In this document: positions 17,993-26,851 of the stretch, piece after piece
Layout of the letters: each line of letters starts with the position of its first letter
Numbering within the stretch: the first letter of the stretch is position 1
Origin: CAYWXK01 sp964462515
Lineage (GTDB): Bacteria; Planctomycetota; Phycisphaerae; Sedimentisphaerales; Anaerobacaceae
Direction of reading: 5' to 3'
NCBI GenBank assembly: GCA_964462515.1
Contig: CAYWXK010000020.1
Coordinates: 1-64,000, forward strand
Length of the DNA stretch: 64,000 bases
Translations under genes and position numbers: made by a program
The notes under the pieces: generated by a model
Told to the model about the DNA's origin: nothing
Database searches by the model: none
The model's input: only the letters and a program-made list of their open reading frames with translations

Positions 17993-18324
17993 AATTTGAA
18001 TCCCTTATTCGAGCAAACTGTATTTGCAATAGAACTTTTTGAAATAATTGTTCTACTGCAAGATACCTATTTTTACAGATAGTGTCAAGCTCGAACCAGG
18101 GTCATTGATGTGTAATGGCTTTCCCTTCGCTTAATCTTTTGTAAGTAGCACAAACGTCGGCTCTCACTTAATAACACAATCCAGATGACTATTTTAGTCT
18201 AAAAAATATATTTTGTGCCATTTTTTGCTGCAGTCTGAAAAAATTTTCCCAAAGGCGCATAAAAAAAGCCGAGCTGGGTAAGCCCGGCCTTGTAGATGAC
18301 ATCCACGTTCACTCAGAACAAATC
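17993..18324. other. Intergenic stretch with a terminator, no gene
   Basis: About 330 bases between the sigma-partner gene and the CreD-like gene. It holds the terminator at 18262-18289 and an AT-rich upstream region for the CreD-like gene. No credible coding sequence was seen on either strand. Confidence 0.7.
18262..18289 (-). terminator. Rho-independent terminator after the sigma/anti-sigma pair
   Basis: On the minus strand GCCGGGC pairs with GCTCGGC (one G:U) around a seven-base loop and is followed at once by seven T. It lies 36 bases beyond the stop of the membrane partner gene. Confidence 0.8.
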
Positions 18325-19266
18325 TTAGCCTGGCACGACTGGCTCAGCAACGGTATAACCTTCGGGAGCTGCAAGCTTGAACAGGTTCTCATCGAGAGGT
18401 TCATTCCAGGTGAAATCATAGAAGTCAAGCCAGTCTTGGCTTTTGCCCTCTGCCTCGAACGAGGCTTCCAACAAAACTCGGACTGGTAGTCTGCTTCCGC
18501 GGTCCACCCAGACCCTCATCCTGTCTCCCTCCTTGCCAGATAGCTTGGCCTTGACACCCATAAGCTCAACGTCTTTCACAACGTACACGTCGATATTGCG
18601 CCCGTCATGTGACTCTTCGCCAATCCGCTCCGCGTTTTCGGGCTTGACATTGCGGAACTGCTCAATGAGATTTGTCTTGGTGACTTCCGACGCGACCCTG
18701 TCGTCCACTTTGATTCTCGTAAAAGTCTTGCGGAAATGGTCCAGTTGCAGTCCGTCTTTTTGGGTGAAATCCGTGATGTAACTAAGAAGAGCGGGTAGAT
18801 TTCTCTGTTGCATCTCTCTTTGTAGTTTCTCTACGTCTTGCACTTGCCCTTCGACTGCCACGAGGTCTCCCCGCAGCTTCTTGCCTTGTATGTACATCTT
18901 AAATACCATAGCCGGTTGCGAGCCAAGCTTCTGTTTGTGCATAAAACTTACCGATTCAGCGTTTTTGACATTCTCGATTACTTTGGCAAAAGCCCCCTTG
19001 GTTCCACCAATCTGACTTACGACGATAATCACTGCAATTGTAATTACCGCAGCGGCGGCTATTTTCGTAATTGTACTTTTCATAATTATTCTCCATATCT
19101 TATGCGGACCGGCAGCTCTCTTTTCTCTGCCTGCCCGCGAGGTTAGCATTTCTACGGCCTCCGGATGCTGCTGTTTCCACTTTTCAAAGTCGGGTTTGGT
19201 TGCTTCTGAGCCAATTGCTTTTGCAAGTGCCTCATCAAGCGAGTTTCCATCTTCAAACCGTTCCAT
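18325..19266 (-). CDS. Membrane-anchored partner of ECF sigma factor, LolA-like outer domain
   Basis: A 313-residue protein. The second ATG (19266) is favoured because GGGAG lies six bases ahead of it; the ATG at 19272 abuts the same site. About 60 cytoplasmic residues, including KPDFEKWKQQHPEAV, precede one helix (ITKIAAAAVITIAVIIVVSQ). The outer part (LRGDLVAVEGQ, RMRVWVDRGSRLPVRV, FDFTWNEPLDENLFKL-like strands) resembles LolA/LppX-type folds. It overlaps the sigma gene by 14 bases, the usual arrangement for a sigma and its membrane regulator in planctomycetes. No anti-sigma zinc motif is visible, so the regulatory role is inferred from context. Confidence 0.75.
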   Translation of the reverse strand: MERFEDGNSLDEALAKAIGSEATKPDFEKWKQQHPEAVEMLTSRAGREKRAAGPHKIWRIIMKSTITKIAAAAVITIAVIIVVSQIGGTKGAFAKVIENVKNAESVSFMHKQKLGSQPAMVFKMYIQGKKLRGDLVAVEGQVQDVEKLQREMQQRNLPALLSYITDFTQKDGLQLDHFRKTFTRIKVDDRVASEVTKTNLIEQFRNVKPENAERIGEESHDGRNIDVYVVKDVELMGVKAKLSGKEGDRMRVWVDRGSRLPVRVLLEASFEAEGKSQDWLDFYDFTWNEPLDENLFKLAAPEGYTVAEPVVPG

Positions 19267-19798
19267 AATCATCTCCCGCGAAACCGTTACGTTTTAAGAA
19301 CTTTGCAATTTTTCGTTTTGCTCTTATAAGACGGCCGTTCACAGCCGATGGTGAAATGTCCAAAACCGAACTTATCTGTGCCTGCGAAAATCCATCGTAG
19401 TAACGCAAAACTATTAGTTCTCGCTCTGCAGAGCGTAGCTGCCAGACTGCTTGCCAAACCGCATCCTGTCGTTGCTCTTTAATGTCTGAATCTCCTTTCC
19501 TTTGCCAGGAATCCCGTTCTATGATTTTGGCTTTTGCTCTGAGCATCCCTTTTGCCACATTTCTACAAATCCCTGCGAGCCAGGCAGCGAACTTATCTTT
19601 ACGTTTTAGATTCAGCAAATCCTGGCAGGCAATTACAAATACCTCTTGGGCCGCATCTTGTGCGAGGTGCTTGTCTGCCAGCACCGAGTAGGCCAGCGCC
19701 ACCATCGAGCTGTGATAACGCTCATAAAGTGCTCCGAAGCTTTCCAGATGGCCATTCTGGGCAGCTTCGACTAATTCCGTATCTGAATTCAGATTCAA
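19253..19798 (-). CDS. ECF-type RNA polymerase sigma factor
   Basis: A 181-residue sigma-70 family protein with region 2 (FGALYERYHSSMVALAYSVL, AQDAAQEVFVIA) and region 4 (ELIVLRYYDGFSQAQISSVL, SAVNGRLIRAKRKI). It starts at TTG with GGTGGA upstream. The gene runs into its membrane partner with a short overlap. It would direct polymerase to a small regulon after an envelope signal; the signal is unknown. The upstream 170 bases are AT-rich and may contain its promoter, but I could not pick one with confidence. Confidence 0.92.
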   Translation of the reverse strand: MNLNSDTELVEAAQNGHLESFGALYERYHSSMVALAYSVLADKHLAQDAAQEVFVIACQDLLNLKRKDKFAAWLAGICRNVAKGMLRAKAKIIERDSWQRKGDSDIKEQRQDAVWQAVWQLRSAERELIVLRYYDGFSQAQISSVLDISPSAVNGRLIRAKRKIAKFLKRNGFAGDDYGTV

Positions 19799-19970
19799 AG
19801 CAAATCCACCAATTCGTATAAGGTTGCTGTTCGGTTTCTGTTATATAGTGTAATTTTACGCTCAAAATGTGCGCAAAAAATCTGCTTTTCAGTATTTTAT
19901 TCTGTTTAAGTCAAGTGAGCACAATGCCACAAGGATAGCTAAATCGTCCGGATTGTCACCTGTAATATCG

Positions 19971-21848
19971 TCACTTTGTAGCTCGCTTGAGCGCTTCTTC
20001 GAGGGCTGCGTAGCCCTGTTGTCCTTCTCTGAGGTGAGTAATATTCTTTTTCTTTGCTATCTGCACGAAACGCTCGTAGGTTTCTTGGATTGAGTCAGGC
20101 ATAGGCCAATCGGCACCGGCAGCCTGGATGTTTTGGCGCATCTCGTCCCAGCGCATCATAAAGGTGTACATAACAGGCAGTTGTGCGACCTGAACGCGAA
20201 AGAGCAGATTGGGGTCGTTCTGGGCGGCGGCTTCGGCGGCCTTTAGATGTGACCATCCTTTGTTTAACGTCTCGAAGGAAAGGAATTTTGCCTTGTGCTC
20301 CGAGAAGCAGCCCAGCCAATCGCCGCTCGCTTCGACGGCGTTGTGGGTGACATTAAGATATTCTCTGATGTGCGGGGCTGCAGGACCATAATAGCCGTCT
20401 ATAAATTCGTCAATCAGCTTTTGACCGTCGAGGTTTGGATTCCATAACAACTTTGCCAGCACCCATGCGCGGAGCTCAGCCATCTCGGCGCCGTATGATT
20501 GATAAGCGCCCTGCTCGAAAATCCCTTTGACGTTATGGTCCGCGAAGAACTTAACGTTCGGCCCTAAGACTCGCAGGTTTGGATGCGGCATTACGTAATG
20601 TCTGAAGTTGGTTGTGTAGTCCCAGATATAGAGCCGGTCGCAAATTTTTGACCAGCCAATAATATCGTCTCGGAATGCCTTGTTTCGCTCATCCGCTAAC
20701 GGCTTACAGAAGGAACATTCGATGCTGCAAAGCTGCACGATAACATTGTGTCGGGGTTTTGTTATTTTTGGCGGCTTGCGTGTGTATTGGTAAGCCAGCG
20801 TGCTGACTGCAACCTGTGGAAATTCCTGCTCGATGTCGGAAGCGATGGCATTGAGGAATCGCAGCATCAATCCGGCGGGGCTGTCCTCTTCTTTTTCAAT
20901 AGCAGCGCAGTTAGCGCACTGGCAGTTGCCGTGCCAATCATTTTGAGAGACCGAGGCGATTGTGGCAGCAGGATTGTTGCGCAGGCGGTCTTTGAGGTTC
21001 TTAACAAGTTCCTTACGCATCTCTTCGTTGGTCAAGCACAACTGAGCGTGCTCGTATGTGCGTTTGCTGTTGATTTCACTGAACCACTCAGGATGGTCTT
21101 TGAAGTATTTTTCAGGCGGAATCAATGGATAAAAAGTGTGCACAAATCCTTCGTAGATATGTTTGCCGCCGCGTTTGGCATCAAGACGTGCGGCGTGGCC
21201 GTTGCACTTGTTGCGTGCCGCCCAGTCGCCGTCAAAGGCGTCGAACCAGAATGACTCTCGATATTCCAGCGGCGGCACATAGCGAATGTCAAGATTCCCT
21301 ACCTTAATAGTCGGCTTCTTGGGTATGGTGCTTTCGGTGGATGACCACCAACGGCAGCCAAGATGGTCTTCGAGAAAGGTATAAACAGCGTAGAGTGTGC
21401 CGCGAGGCTGGCCGCCTGCTAAAATAAGGTCGTTTCCAACGGTTCGGATTACTATACTGTCTATCCCAAGTCCATCAGTTGGAAAATCGGGACAGGCCAG
21501 TTTAGCAGCTTCAGGCCCGATGAGAATACTTGCCTTTCCAGTAACAGGGGAGTTAACAGTCTCGAACTTTGCGCCGGTTATCTGTTGTAAAAAGTAGGCC
21601 AGTTCGGCAGCAGCATGTTGCTGGGGTTCAGGAGCATCAGGAGCGATGACTATGGCTGCTTTGGCCTCGCTGTTTTCAGCGACCTTTATCTGGAGTGGTT
21701 CTGCCTGAGGCCCGGCAAAATCTTCGCACGCTTTCTGGCATCCGGCGAAGACCAACAGCATACAACCTAAGTAACAGGCAAAACCAAAAATGTAAAATTG
21801 TTTCGAGTGTTTGTTTGTTGAAGGTGGATTGTTGTGTTTTTGCGACAT
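19971..21848 (-). CDS. DUF4838 domain lipoprotein
   Basis: A 625-residue lipoprotein. AAGGAGG lies eight bases before the ATG. The signal segment ends in a lipobox (VFAGC). Residues about 45-140 resemble the N-terminal beta-alpha domain of GH20/GH67 enzymes (HAAAELAYFLQQITGA, SILIGPEAA). The rest matches DUF4838: WWSSTESTIP, HTFYPLIPPEKYFKDHPEW, SVSQNDWHGNCQCANC and YIWDYTTNF. Such proteins are frequent in polysaccharide-degrading planctomycetes and Bacteroidetes, and a glycan role is likely. The closest neighbour upstream (ccmF) is divergent. Confidence 0.82.
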   Translation of the reverse strand: MSQKHNNPPSTNKHSKQFYIFGFACYLGCMLLVFAGCQKACEDFAGPQAEPLQIKVAENSEAKAAIVIAPDAPEPQQHAAAELAYFLQQITGAKFETVNSPVTGKASILIGPEAAKLACPDFPTDGLGIDSIVIRTVGNDLILAGGQPRGTLYAVYTFLEDHLGCRWWSSTESTIPKKPTIKVGNLDIRYVPPLEYRESFWFDAFDGDWAARNKCNGHAARLDAKRGGKHIYEGFVHTFYPLIPPEKYFKDHPEWFSEINSKRTYEHAQLCLTNEEMRKELVKNLKDRLRNNPAATIASVSQNDWHGNCQCANCAAIEKEEDSPAGLMLRFLNAIASDIEQEFPQVAVSTLAYQYTRKPPKITKPRHNVIVQLCSIECSFCKPLADERNKAFRDDIIGWSKICDRLYIWDYTTNFRHYVMPHPNLRVLGPNVKFFADHNVKGIFEQGAYQSYGAEMAELRAWVLAKLLWNPNLDGQKLIDEFIDGYYGPAAPHIREYLNVTHNAVEASGDWLGCFSEHKAKFLSFETLNKGWSHLKAAEAAAQNDPNLLFRVQVAQLPVMYTFMMRWDEMRQNIQAAGADWPMPDSIQETYERFVQIAKKKNITHLREGQQGYAALEEALKRATK

Positions 21849-22025
21849 ACAGAGTGCCTCCTTAAATATACGAGTGAACTAAGCAAGACAAAAAATAAAT
21901 ATGCAAATCAGCCGAAAGCGGCTCAAACTTCAATTTCTCTATGCACACCATAGGATTGATATTATACTTAAAGTGATTTTGAATTTCGAGTTTAGTCTGA
22001 CAAAAACAGATAAATTTTAACCAAT

Positions 22026-23984
22026 ATGAGCGAACTTGGCAAAATTCTTGTAATCGCCGTTTTTTTACTTTGCACTTTCTCAACGGCGTTTGGGCTGGCG
22101 GCCCGCCTGATAATGAGCCGCATTGAGAAGGCCGGAACGGTTTTATTCTGGGCCAGGCGGCTAATGTTTATTGCCGCAGCGCTTTCAGTAATTGTGCTGA
22201 TTTTGCTCACGGTCGCTTTTCTAACCGATGATTTTTCGATAGCCGCCGTTGCACAGTACAGCTCTGCAAAATTGCCTTTTTATTATAAAGTAAGCGCCGT
22301 TTGGGCGGGATCAGCAGGGTCGCTGCTATTGTGGTGGGTTTTTGTGCTGGTAGTCTTTGCCTTGTGGCTATTCCGACTTGCCGGCATTCGAAATTTGAGA
22401 GAGGACCTGGCATTTAATTCTATTGCTTTATCCATCGGGGCCGGTGTATGTCTGGGTTTTTCGGCGCTTTTGGTATTTATAGCAAAGCCTTTTGCAGCCG
22501 TAGAATTCTCAATTGATGAGGGAATGGGGCTTAATCCGCTCTTGCAGAACTTCTGGATGGTTATACACCCGCCCATATTATTTATTGGCTATTCGGCTTT
22601 TCTTGTGCCGTTTGTGGCCACTTTAGCTTATGTGCTTTCCAATCGTGAAAATTCACCTTTGGGGAGTGGAATTTATAGGATAATTCGGCGATGGCTGTTG
22701 TTTGGAATATGTTTTTTAAGTGCTGGCATCGTTACCGGCGCCAGGTGGTCGTATGTTGAATTGGGGTGGGGGGGATATTGGGCGCACGACCCAGTAGAAA
22801 ATGCTTCTATTTTGCCCTGGTTTGTGGCGGTGGCTGCCTTGCATAGTATTGCCGGTATGCGTGTGGCTGACAAATTTCGATTGTGGGCAATTGTGCTGGC
22901 GCCTGTGCCGTTTATCCTGTGTCTGGTTGGAACATTTATTACCAGAAGCGGCATTCTTTCATCTTTGCATTCTTTTGACCAGTCTGTTATGTCATCTGCA
23001 CTGTTGGTGTTCATTAGCTGCTGCCTTTTGTTGTGGTTTGCCGGTTCTATTCGGTTTTTTTTTGTGCCCGCTTATAAAAAAGTTGCTTTGCCAAAAGGAC
23101 AATTTTATCTGGATAAAAGCGAGATACTATTGTGGACAAATATAGTCCTCATTTTGGCCGCAGCGATTGTCGGGATAGCTACATTCTGGCCTGCGATTTC
23201 GCGTGTTGTCGGCAGTTCGAGGTTGAGCTTTGCGCCGACTGCTGTATTTTATAATCGCGTATTTACTATCTTAGGGATTATTCTGGTCTTTCTATTGGGG
23301 CTTGTTTCGTTATCCGATTTGCTGAGAGGACGCAGCAGCTTCAGGATAATAGTATTGTTGTCTTGTATAGGATTAGCGTGTTTTGGCTGCGTTCTTCTTA
23401 TAAGTGGGCAGCTTGCGATAAGTTTAGCTTTGGGGATATGTGTCTTTAGCTACTCAAGTATTTTGGTGAAGCTATTGCTTGGTTTGAAGCCCAGAGGCAC
23501 AGTCGCCAGCCGGATTGCTCATCTGGGTTTATTGCTTCTGGTGATTGCTGTGGGTTTTTCTTGGAACGAGCAAAGTGTTCAGGCGCAATTGACCAAGGGC
23601 GAAAAAATTACACTGGGCGGCTATGAATTTGTTTATGACTCGTTTGAGCATAAAGTAGATGGCCAGGTAACCAGTGTTGGACCCCAAATCGTAGTAAAGA
23701 AAAATGGCCTGCAAAAAAGACTCTGGCCTCACAGCAGTATATATCCAGGGGTTCGAGATGAAGCCAGGAGCACATCTGAAGTGGCGGTTTATACGGGGTT
23801 TATCGAAGATGTTTGCGTTTCGTTTGATGGCATTAGCCCTGATGGCGGCGTGGTAATAACAGCTAAGATAAAGCCATTTATGCTTTGGTTGTGGCTTGCC
23901 TGTTCGTTAGTTATCTTCGGCATAGCTCTTGCAGCTTTGGGAGGCAAACGGGCCCGCTTCCAATCCCCAATATCAGAACCCTGA
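22026..23984 (+). CDS. ccmF: Cytochrome c biogenesis haem lyase CcmF
   Basis: A 652-residue protein with about 14-15 hydrophobic helices. It carries the haem-handling WWD-type motif WGGYWAHDPVENAS, where the usual Trp before Asp is His, and conserved His residues such as IHPPILFIGY and LHSIAG. In Ccm systems CcmF attaches haem to apocytochrome c. No other ccm gene is in the window. It stands 112 bases before hemA on the same strand, so haem synthesis and attachment may be expressed together. Confidence 0.9.
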   Translation: MSELGKILVIAVFLLCTFSTAFGLAARLIMSRIEKAGTVLFWARRLMFIAAALSVIVLILLTVAFLTDDFSIAAVAQYSSAKLPFYYKVSAVWAGSAGSLLLWWVFVLVVFALWLFRLAGIRNLREDLAFNSIALSIGAGVCLGFSALLVFIAKPFAAVEFSIDEGMGLNPLLQNFWMVIHPPILFIGYSAFLVPFVATLAYVLSNRENSPLGSGIYRIIRRWLLFGICFLSAGIVTGARWSYVELGWGGYWAHDPVENASILPWFVAVAALHSIAGMRVADKFRLWAIVLAPVPFILCLVGTFITRSGILSSLHSFDQSVMSSALLVFISCCLLLWFAGSIRFFFVPAYKKVALPKGQFYLDKSEILLWTNIVLILAAAIVGIATFWPAISRVVGSSRLSFAPTAVFYNRVFTILGIILVFLLGLVSLSDLLRGRSSFRIIVLLSCIGLACFGCVLLISGQLAISLALGICVFSYSSILVKLLLGLKPRGTVASRIAHLGLLLLVIAVGFSWNEQSVQAQLTKGEKITLGGYEFVYDSFEHKVDGQVTSVGPQIVVKKNGLQKRLWPHSSIYPGVRDEARSTSEVAVYTGFIEDVCVSFDGISPDGGVVITAKIKPFMLWLWLACSLVIFGIALAALGGKRARFQSPISEP

Positions 23985-24096
23985 CCCCTGACCCACCCCT
24001 CTATCTTTGCCTGGAGTTTTTAAGTTGAAATTTATGTCTGCTGCTCTTACAATGTATTGTGCTCAAGATGTGTAAGGAAGGATAAAAGCTAAACTA

Positions 24097-25410
24097 ATGA
24101 AGCTGGTATTGAATAGTTTGACTTATCACAATTGCCCTGTAGAGGTTCGTGAGAAGGTTGTTTTTACTCCGCAAGAGAGGCATTTTATGCTCAGGCGGAT
24201 GCACACTCATCCTGCAATTAGCGAGGCGGTGATACTCCAGACCTGTAATCGGCTTGAGTTCTATACTTACGCAAAAAAAAGTTTCGATTGTAAAGGATTT
24301 TTGACGGCCCTTATCGAGAAGGTTAAGCCGAATGCAGGCGATACTTGGAACAAATATAGCCGCCAGAGCACAGGGATGGATGTAGCCGGTCATCTTTTTG
24401 AAGTGGCTGCAGGTCTTGACTCGCAGATGCTCGGTGAGAGTCAGGTTTTATCCCAGGTAAAGACTGCTTACACGGAGTCGCTTGAGTGCCGGACAAGTAA
24501 AATGGTTTTTCACCGGCTCTTTCACAATGCCTTCCGTGCAGGAAAGGCCGTGCGGACCCTCACTAATATAAATTGCGGTGCGGTTTCAATTGGACTGGCT
24601 GCCGTGGAATTGGCCAGAAGGCGCATTGACATACCGGCCGGCACAGCAATGGTGATTGGCGCCGGTGAAAATGCCGAGCTTGTTGCAAAGTATTTACTGA
24701 AAGCGGGGATAAGGCGTTTGATTATTGCAAATCGTAATAGACAAAGGGCAAAAATCCTGACATCACGGCTAAAAAAAGGCGATGTTGTCGGTCTGGCTGA
24801 TATACCCAAAAAATTAGCTGATGTCGATTTGTTGATTAGCTCAACGGCGGCAACGGAGCCGATAGTAACATACAGGGGTGCAAAAAAGAGCCTGTCCCGA
24901 AGAAAGAAACCATTGCTGATAATAGATATTGCTGTTCCTCGGGACATAGACCCGAAAGTCAAGCGGTTTGGATGTGTGTCTCTCTATGACATCGATGATT
25001 TGAATGAGCAGATATGCTGCAACAGAGAAAAACGCGGCAGGGAAATTCCAAAGGCCCGCTCTATCGTGAGGGAATTTACTAATAATTTTGCAAAGTGGTA
25101 TGATTCGCTGAACCTTGTGCCGGTGATTTCAAAATTGACACAGAAAGGTCTTGAGCTGGCTGACAGCGAGGCCCGGCGTTATGCAAAAAAATTTGGCAAA
25201 GGCAACGGTGATAAATTGAGGTCGTTTGCCGAATCACTGGTTAAGAAAGTGCTGCACGGGCCGATTAGTTTTATTAAAAATGGCGGTGGCGGGCAATTAA
25301 GCAACGAGCAGCTCAAGGCAGTTGAATTGATAAACAAGATGTTCCTTTTTAGCCACAAAGACACAAGGTCACAAAGAAATTACAAATTTAAAAAAAACCT
25401 GGTGTCTTAG
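24097..25410 (+). CDS. hemA: Glutamyl-tRNA reductase
   Basis: A 437-residue enzyme reducing glutamyl-tRNA to glutamate-1-semialdehyde, the first step of C5 tetrapyrrole synthesis. The nucleophilic Cys is in LQTCNRLEFY. FEVAAGLDSQMLGESQVLSQVK, the NADPH-binding VIGAGENAELVAK and IDIAVPRDIDPKV are all typical. The last 19 or so residues (from FSHKD on) and the stop come from a family A repeat (25350-25423), so the natural C-terminus has been replaced or extended. It is the first gene of the hemA-hemC pair. No hemL is present here. Confidence 0.96.
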   Translation: MKLVLNSLTYHNCPVEVREKVVFTPQERHFMLRRMHTHPAISEAVILQTCNRLEFYTYAKKSFDCKGFLTALIEKVKPNAGDTWNKYSRQSTGMDVAGHLFEVAAGLDSQMLGESQVLSQVKTAYTESLECRTSKMVFHRLFHNAFRAGKAVRTLTNINCGAVSIGLAAVELARRRIDIPAGTAMVIGAGENAELVAKYLLKAGIRRLIIANRNRQRAKILTSRLKKGDVVGLADIPKKLADVDLLISSTAATEPIVTYRGAKKSLSRRKKPLLIIDIAVPRDIDPKVKRFGCVSLYDIDDLNEQICCNREKRGREIPKARSIVREFTNNFAKWYDSLNLVPVISKLTQKGLELADSEARRYAKKFGKGNGDKLRSFAESLVKKVLHGPISFIKNGGGGQLSNEQLKAVELINKMFLFSHKDTRSQRNYKFKKNLVS

Positions 25411-25423
25411 TGCCTTTGTGGCA
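25350..25423. repeat. Inverted repeat family A, copy 3, covering the 3' end of hemA
   Basis: Begins TAGCCACAAAGACACAAGG and ends TAGTGCCTTTGTGGCA. It is read in frame as the end of hemA, and a TAG inside its right arm (25408-25410) is the hemA stop. Confidence 0.85.
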
Positions 25424-25445
25424 GATCGCAAGATGAAGGCAGTCG

Positions 25446-26372
25446 ATGAGGAAGGTTTTTATTATTGCAACTCGTGGAGGAGAATTGGCAATTGCTCAAA
25501 CGGAAATTGTAACCGGCGCTCTAAAAAAAATTTATCCTGATATACAATTCAAAATCAAAAAAATTACTACCAGAGGAGACCGTGACAGGCGCACCGCTTT
25601 GTGGGAGCTAAAGGACAGCGGATTTTTTACATCGCAGCTTGAAAATGCCCTGCTGGCAGGCAAAGCCGATTTTGCGGTTCATAGCTTTAAGGATTTACCC
25701 ACCAGGCACCAAGATGGCCTGACCATTGCAGCAGTATGTGATAGACAATTTGTTGAAGATTGCCTGGTAGCGACCGATGTGGTTGATTCAATTGAGCAGC
25801 TTCCGCTCTCGGCAAAGGTTGGCACATCGAGTCTAAGGCGGGTCGCTCAGCTAAAGAGGCTGAGGCCGGACTTAAAGGTGATACCTGTTCGCGGTAATGT
25901 CAAGACCCGGATAAAACGGCTTGATAGTGGCGATGTAGATGCGATTATCCTCGCACGGGCGGGAGTAGAAAGACTTGGTCTTGGGCACAGAATTGTATTT
26001 TGCTTTGACCCTGCAAAGTTTATCCCGGCGCCGGCACAGGGCGCACTGGCTGTTCAAATAAGAAGTGATGATGTTACTACACGAAAAATTGCTGCTGCGA
26101 TAGACGACAAAGAGGCCAGAGTAGCCGGCTTTGCAGAAAGGCAGGTCCTGGTAACAATGCAATGTGGATGTCACGCACCCGTTGGGGCCTTTGCAAAAAT
26201 TACAGGCAGTGATATAGAAATTTACGCCTTTATATCGGATTTGGAAGGCAGAAATTTTATCGAGCGGCAGATAGTCGGCCCCACAAAGAAGTCCAACAAG
26301 CTGGCAGAACAAATCGCTAACGACCTTCTCGAAGAAGGCGGCAAAGAAATCCTGCAATCTCAAAATACTTAG
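25446..26372 (+). CDS. hemC: Porphobilinogen deaminase (hydroxymethylbilane synthase)
   Basis: A 308-residue enzyme joining four porphobilinogen units. ATRGGELAIAQTE, KITTRGDRDRR, FAVHSFKDLPT, GTSSLRRVAQL, VPVRGNVKTRIKRLDSG and ILARAGVERLG are the family's substrate-contact segments. The cofactor-binding Cys lies in QCGCHAPVGAFA. GAAGG stands six bases before the ATG. It follows hemA after 35 bases and the right end of the family A repeat. Confidence 0.96.
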   Translation: MRKVFIIATRGGELAIAQTEIVTGALKKIYPDIQFKIKKITTRGDRDRRTALWELKDSGFFTSQLENALLAGKADFAVHSFKDLPTRHQDGLTIAAVCDRQFVEDCLVATDVVDSIEQLPLSAKVGTSSLRRVAQLKRLRPDLKVIPVRGNVKTRIKRLDSGDVDAIILARAGVERLGLGHRIVFCFDPAKFIPAPAQGALAVQIRSDDVTTRKIAAAIDDKEARVAGFAERQVLVTMQCGCHAPVGAFAKITGSDIEIYAFISDLEGRNFIERQIVGPTKKSNKLAEQIANDLLEEGGKEILQSQNT

Positions 26373-26851
26373 AGATTGTCTCAAAACTGTCACCCTGAGC
26401 CCCCGTTCTTGCTTTCGCAAGAAAGCACGGGGGCGAAGGGTCTGGCCTGTTAAAAAGAGAGATTCTTCGCGGAGTTTATCCTTGAGCGAAGCGAAGGACT
26501 CAGAATGACACGCTATGCTTTGAGATAGTTTCTTATCCCACCGGCTATAATGTAAGGGCTATTGATGTCTGTATTAGTAATGTCTTCTTGCCTATCTCTG
26601 TGTCATTCCCGCGAAAGCGGGAATCCAGTCATTTTATCGACGTTTTCTGGACTCCCCCTTAGGGGGAGTGACAGGTCATTACTTTTACGGTCGCCAATAA
26701 ATACAAAGATTATTGCAATTCGAGGAAGATTTTTATATTATCGTGGCATTGAAAGGCCTGGTTGCGTAGCCAGGCGTTTTATCCGCCTCTGGCGGATTAA
26801 TATGGGAAATGTCGAATGAAACAGGTCGTTGCTATGGATGGACCGTAGAAT
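26373..26851. repeat. Repeat-filled intergenic region (several hairpin families)
   Basis: About 480 bases hold: GCTTTCGCAAGAAAGC and surrounding CCCCGT/ACGGGG arms (26399-26436); a CACCCTGAG ... CTCAGAATGACA pair (26390-26512); CATTCCCGCGAAAGCGGGAATCC (26603-26625); CTCCCCCTTAGGGGGAG (26653-26669); GCCTGG/CCAGGC (about 26756-26774) and TTATCCGCC-TCT-GGCGGATTAA (26779-26800). A short reading frame across it is made of repeats and is not called. The GCGAAAGCGGGAATCC type is widespread among unrelated bacteria. Confidence 0.8.

Noticed and set aside
26562..26819. An 85-codon open frame on the plus strand upstream of the zinc-finger gene
   Set aside because: It is built from dispersed hairpins (the CHSRESGNP peptide is the translation of a widespread repeat) and has no ribosome site.
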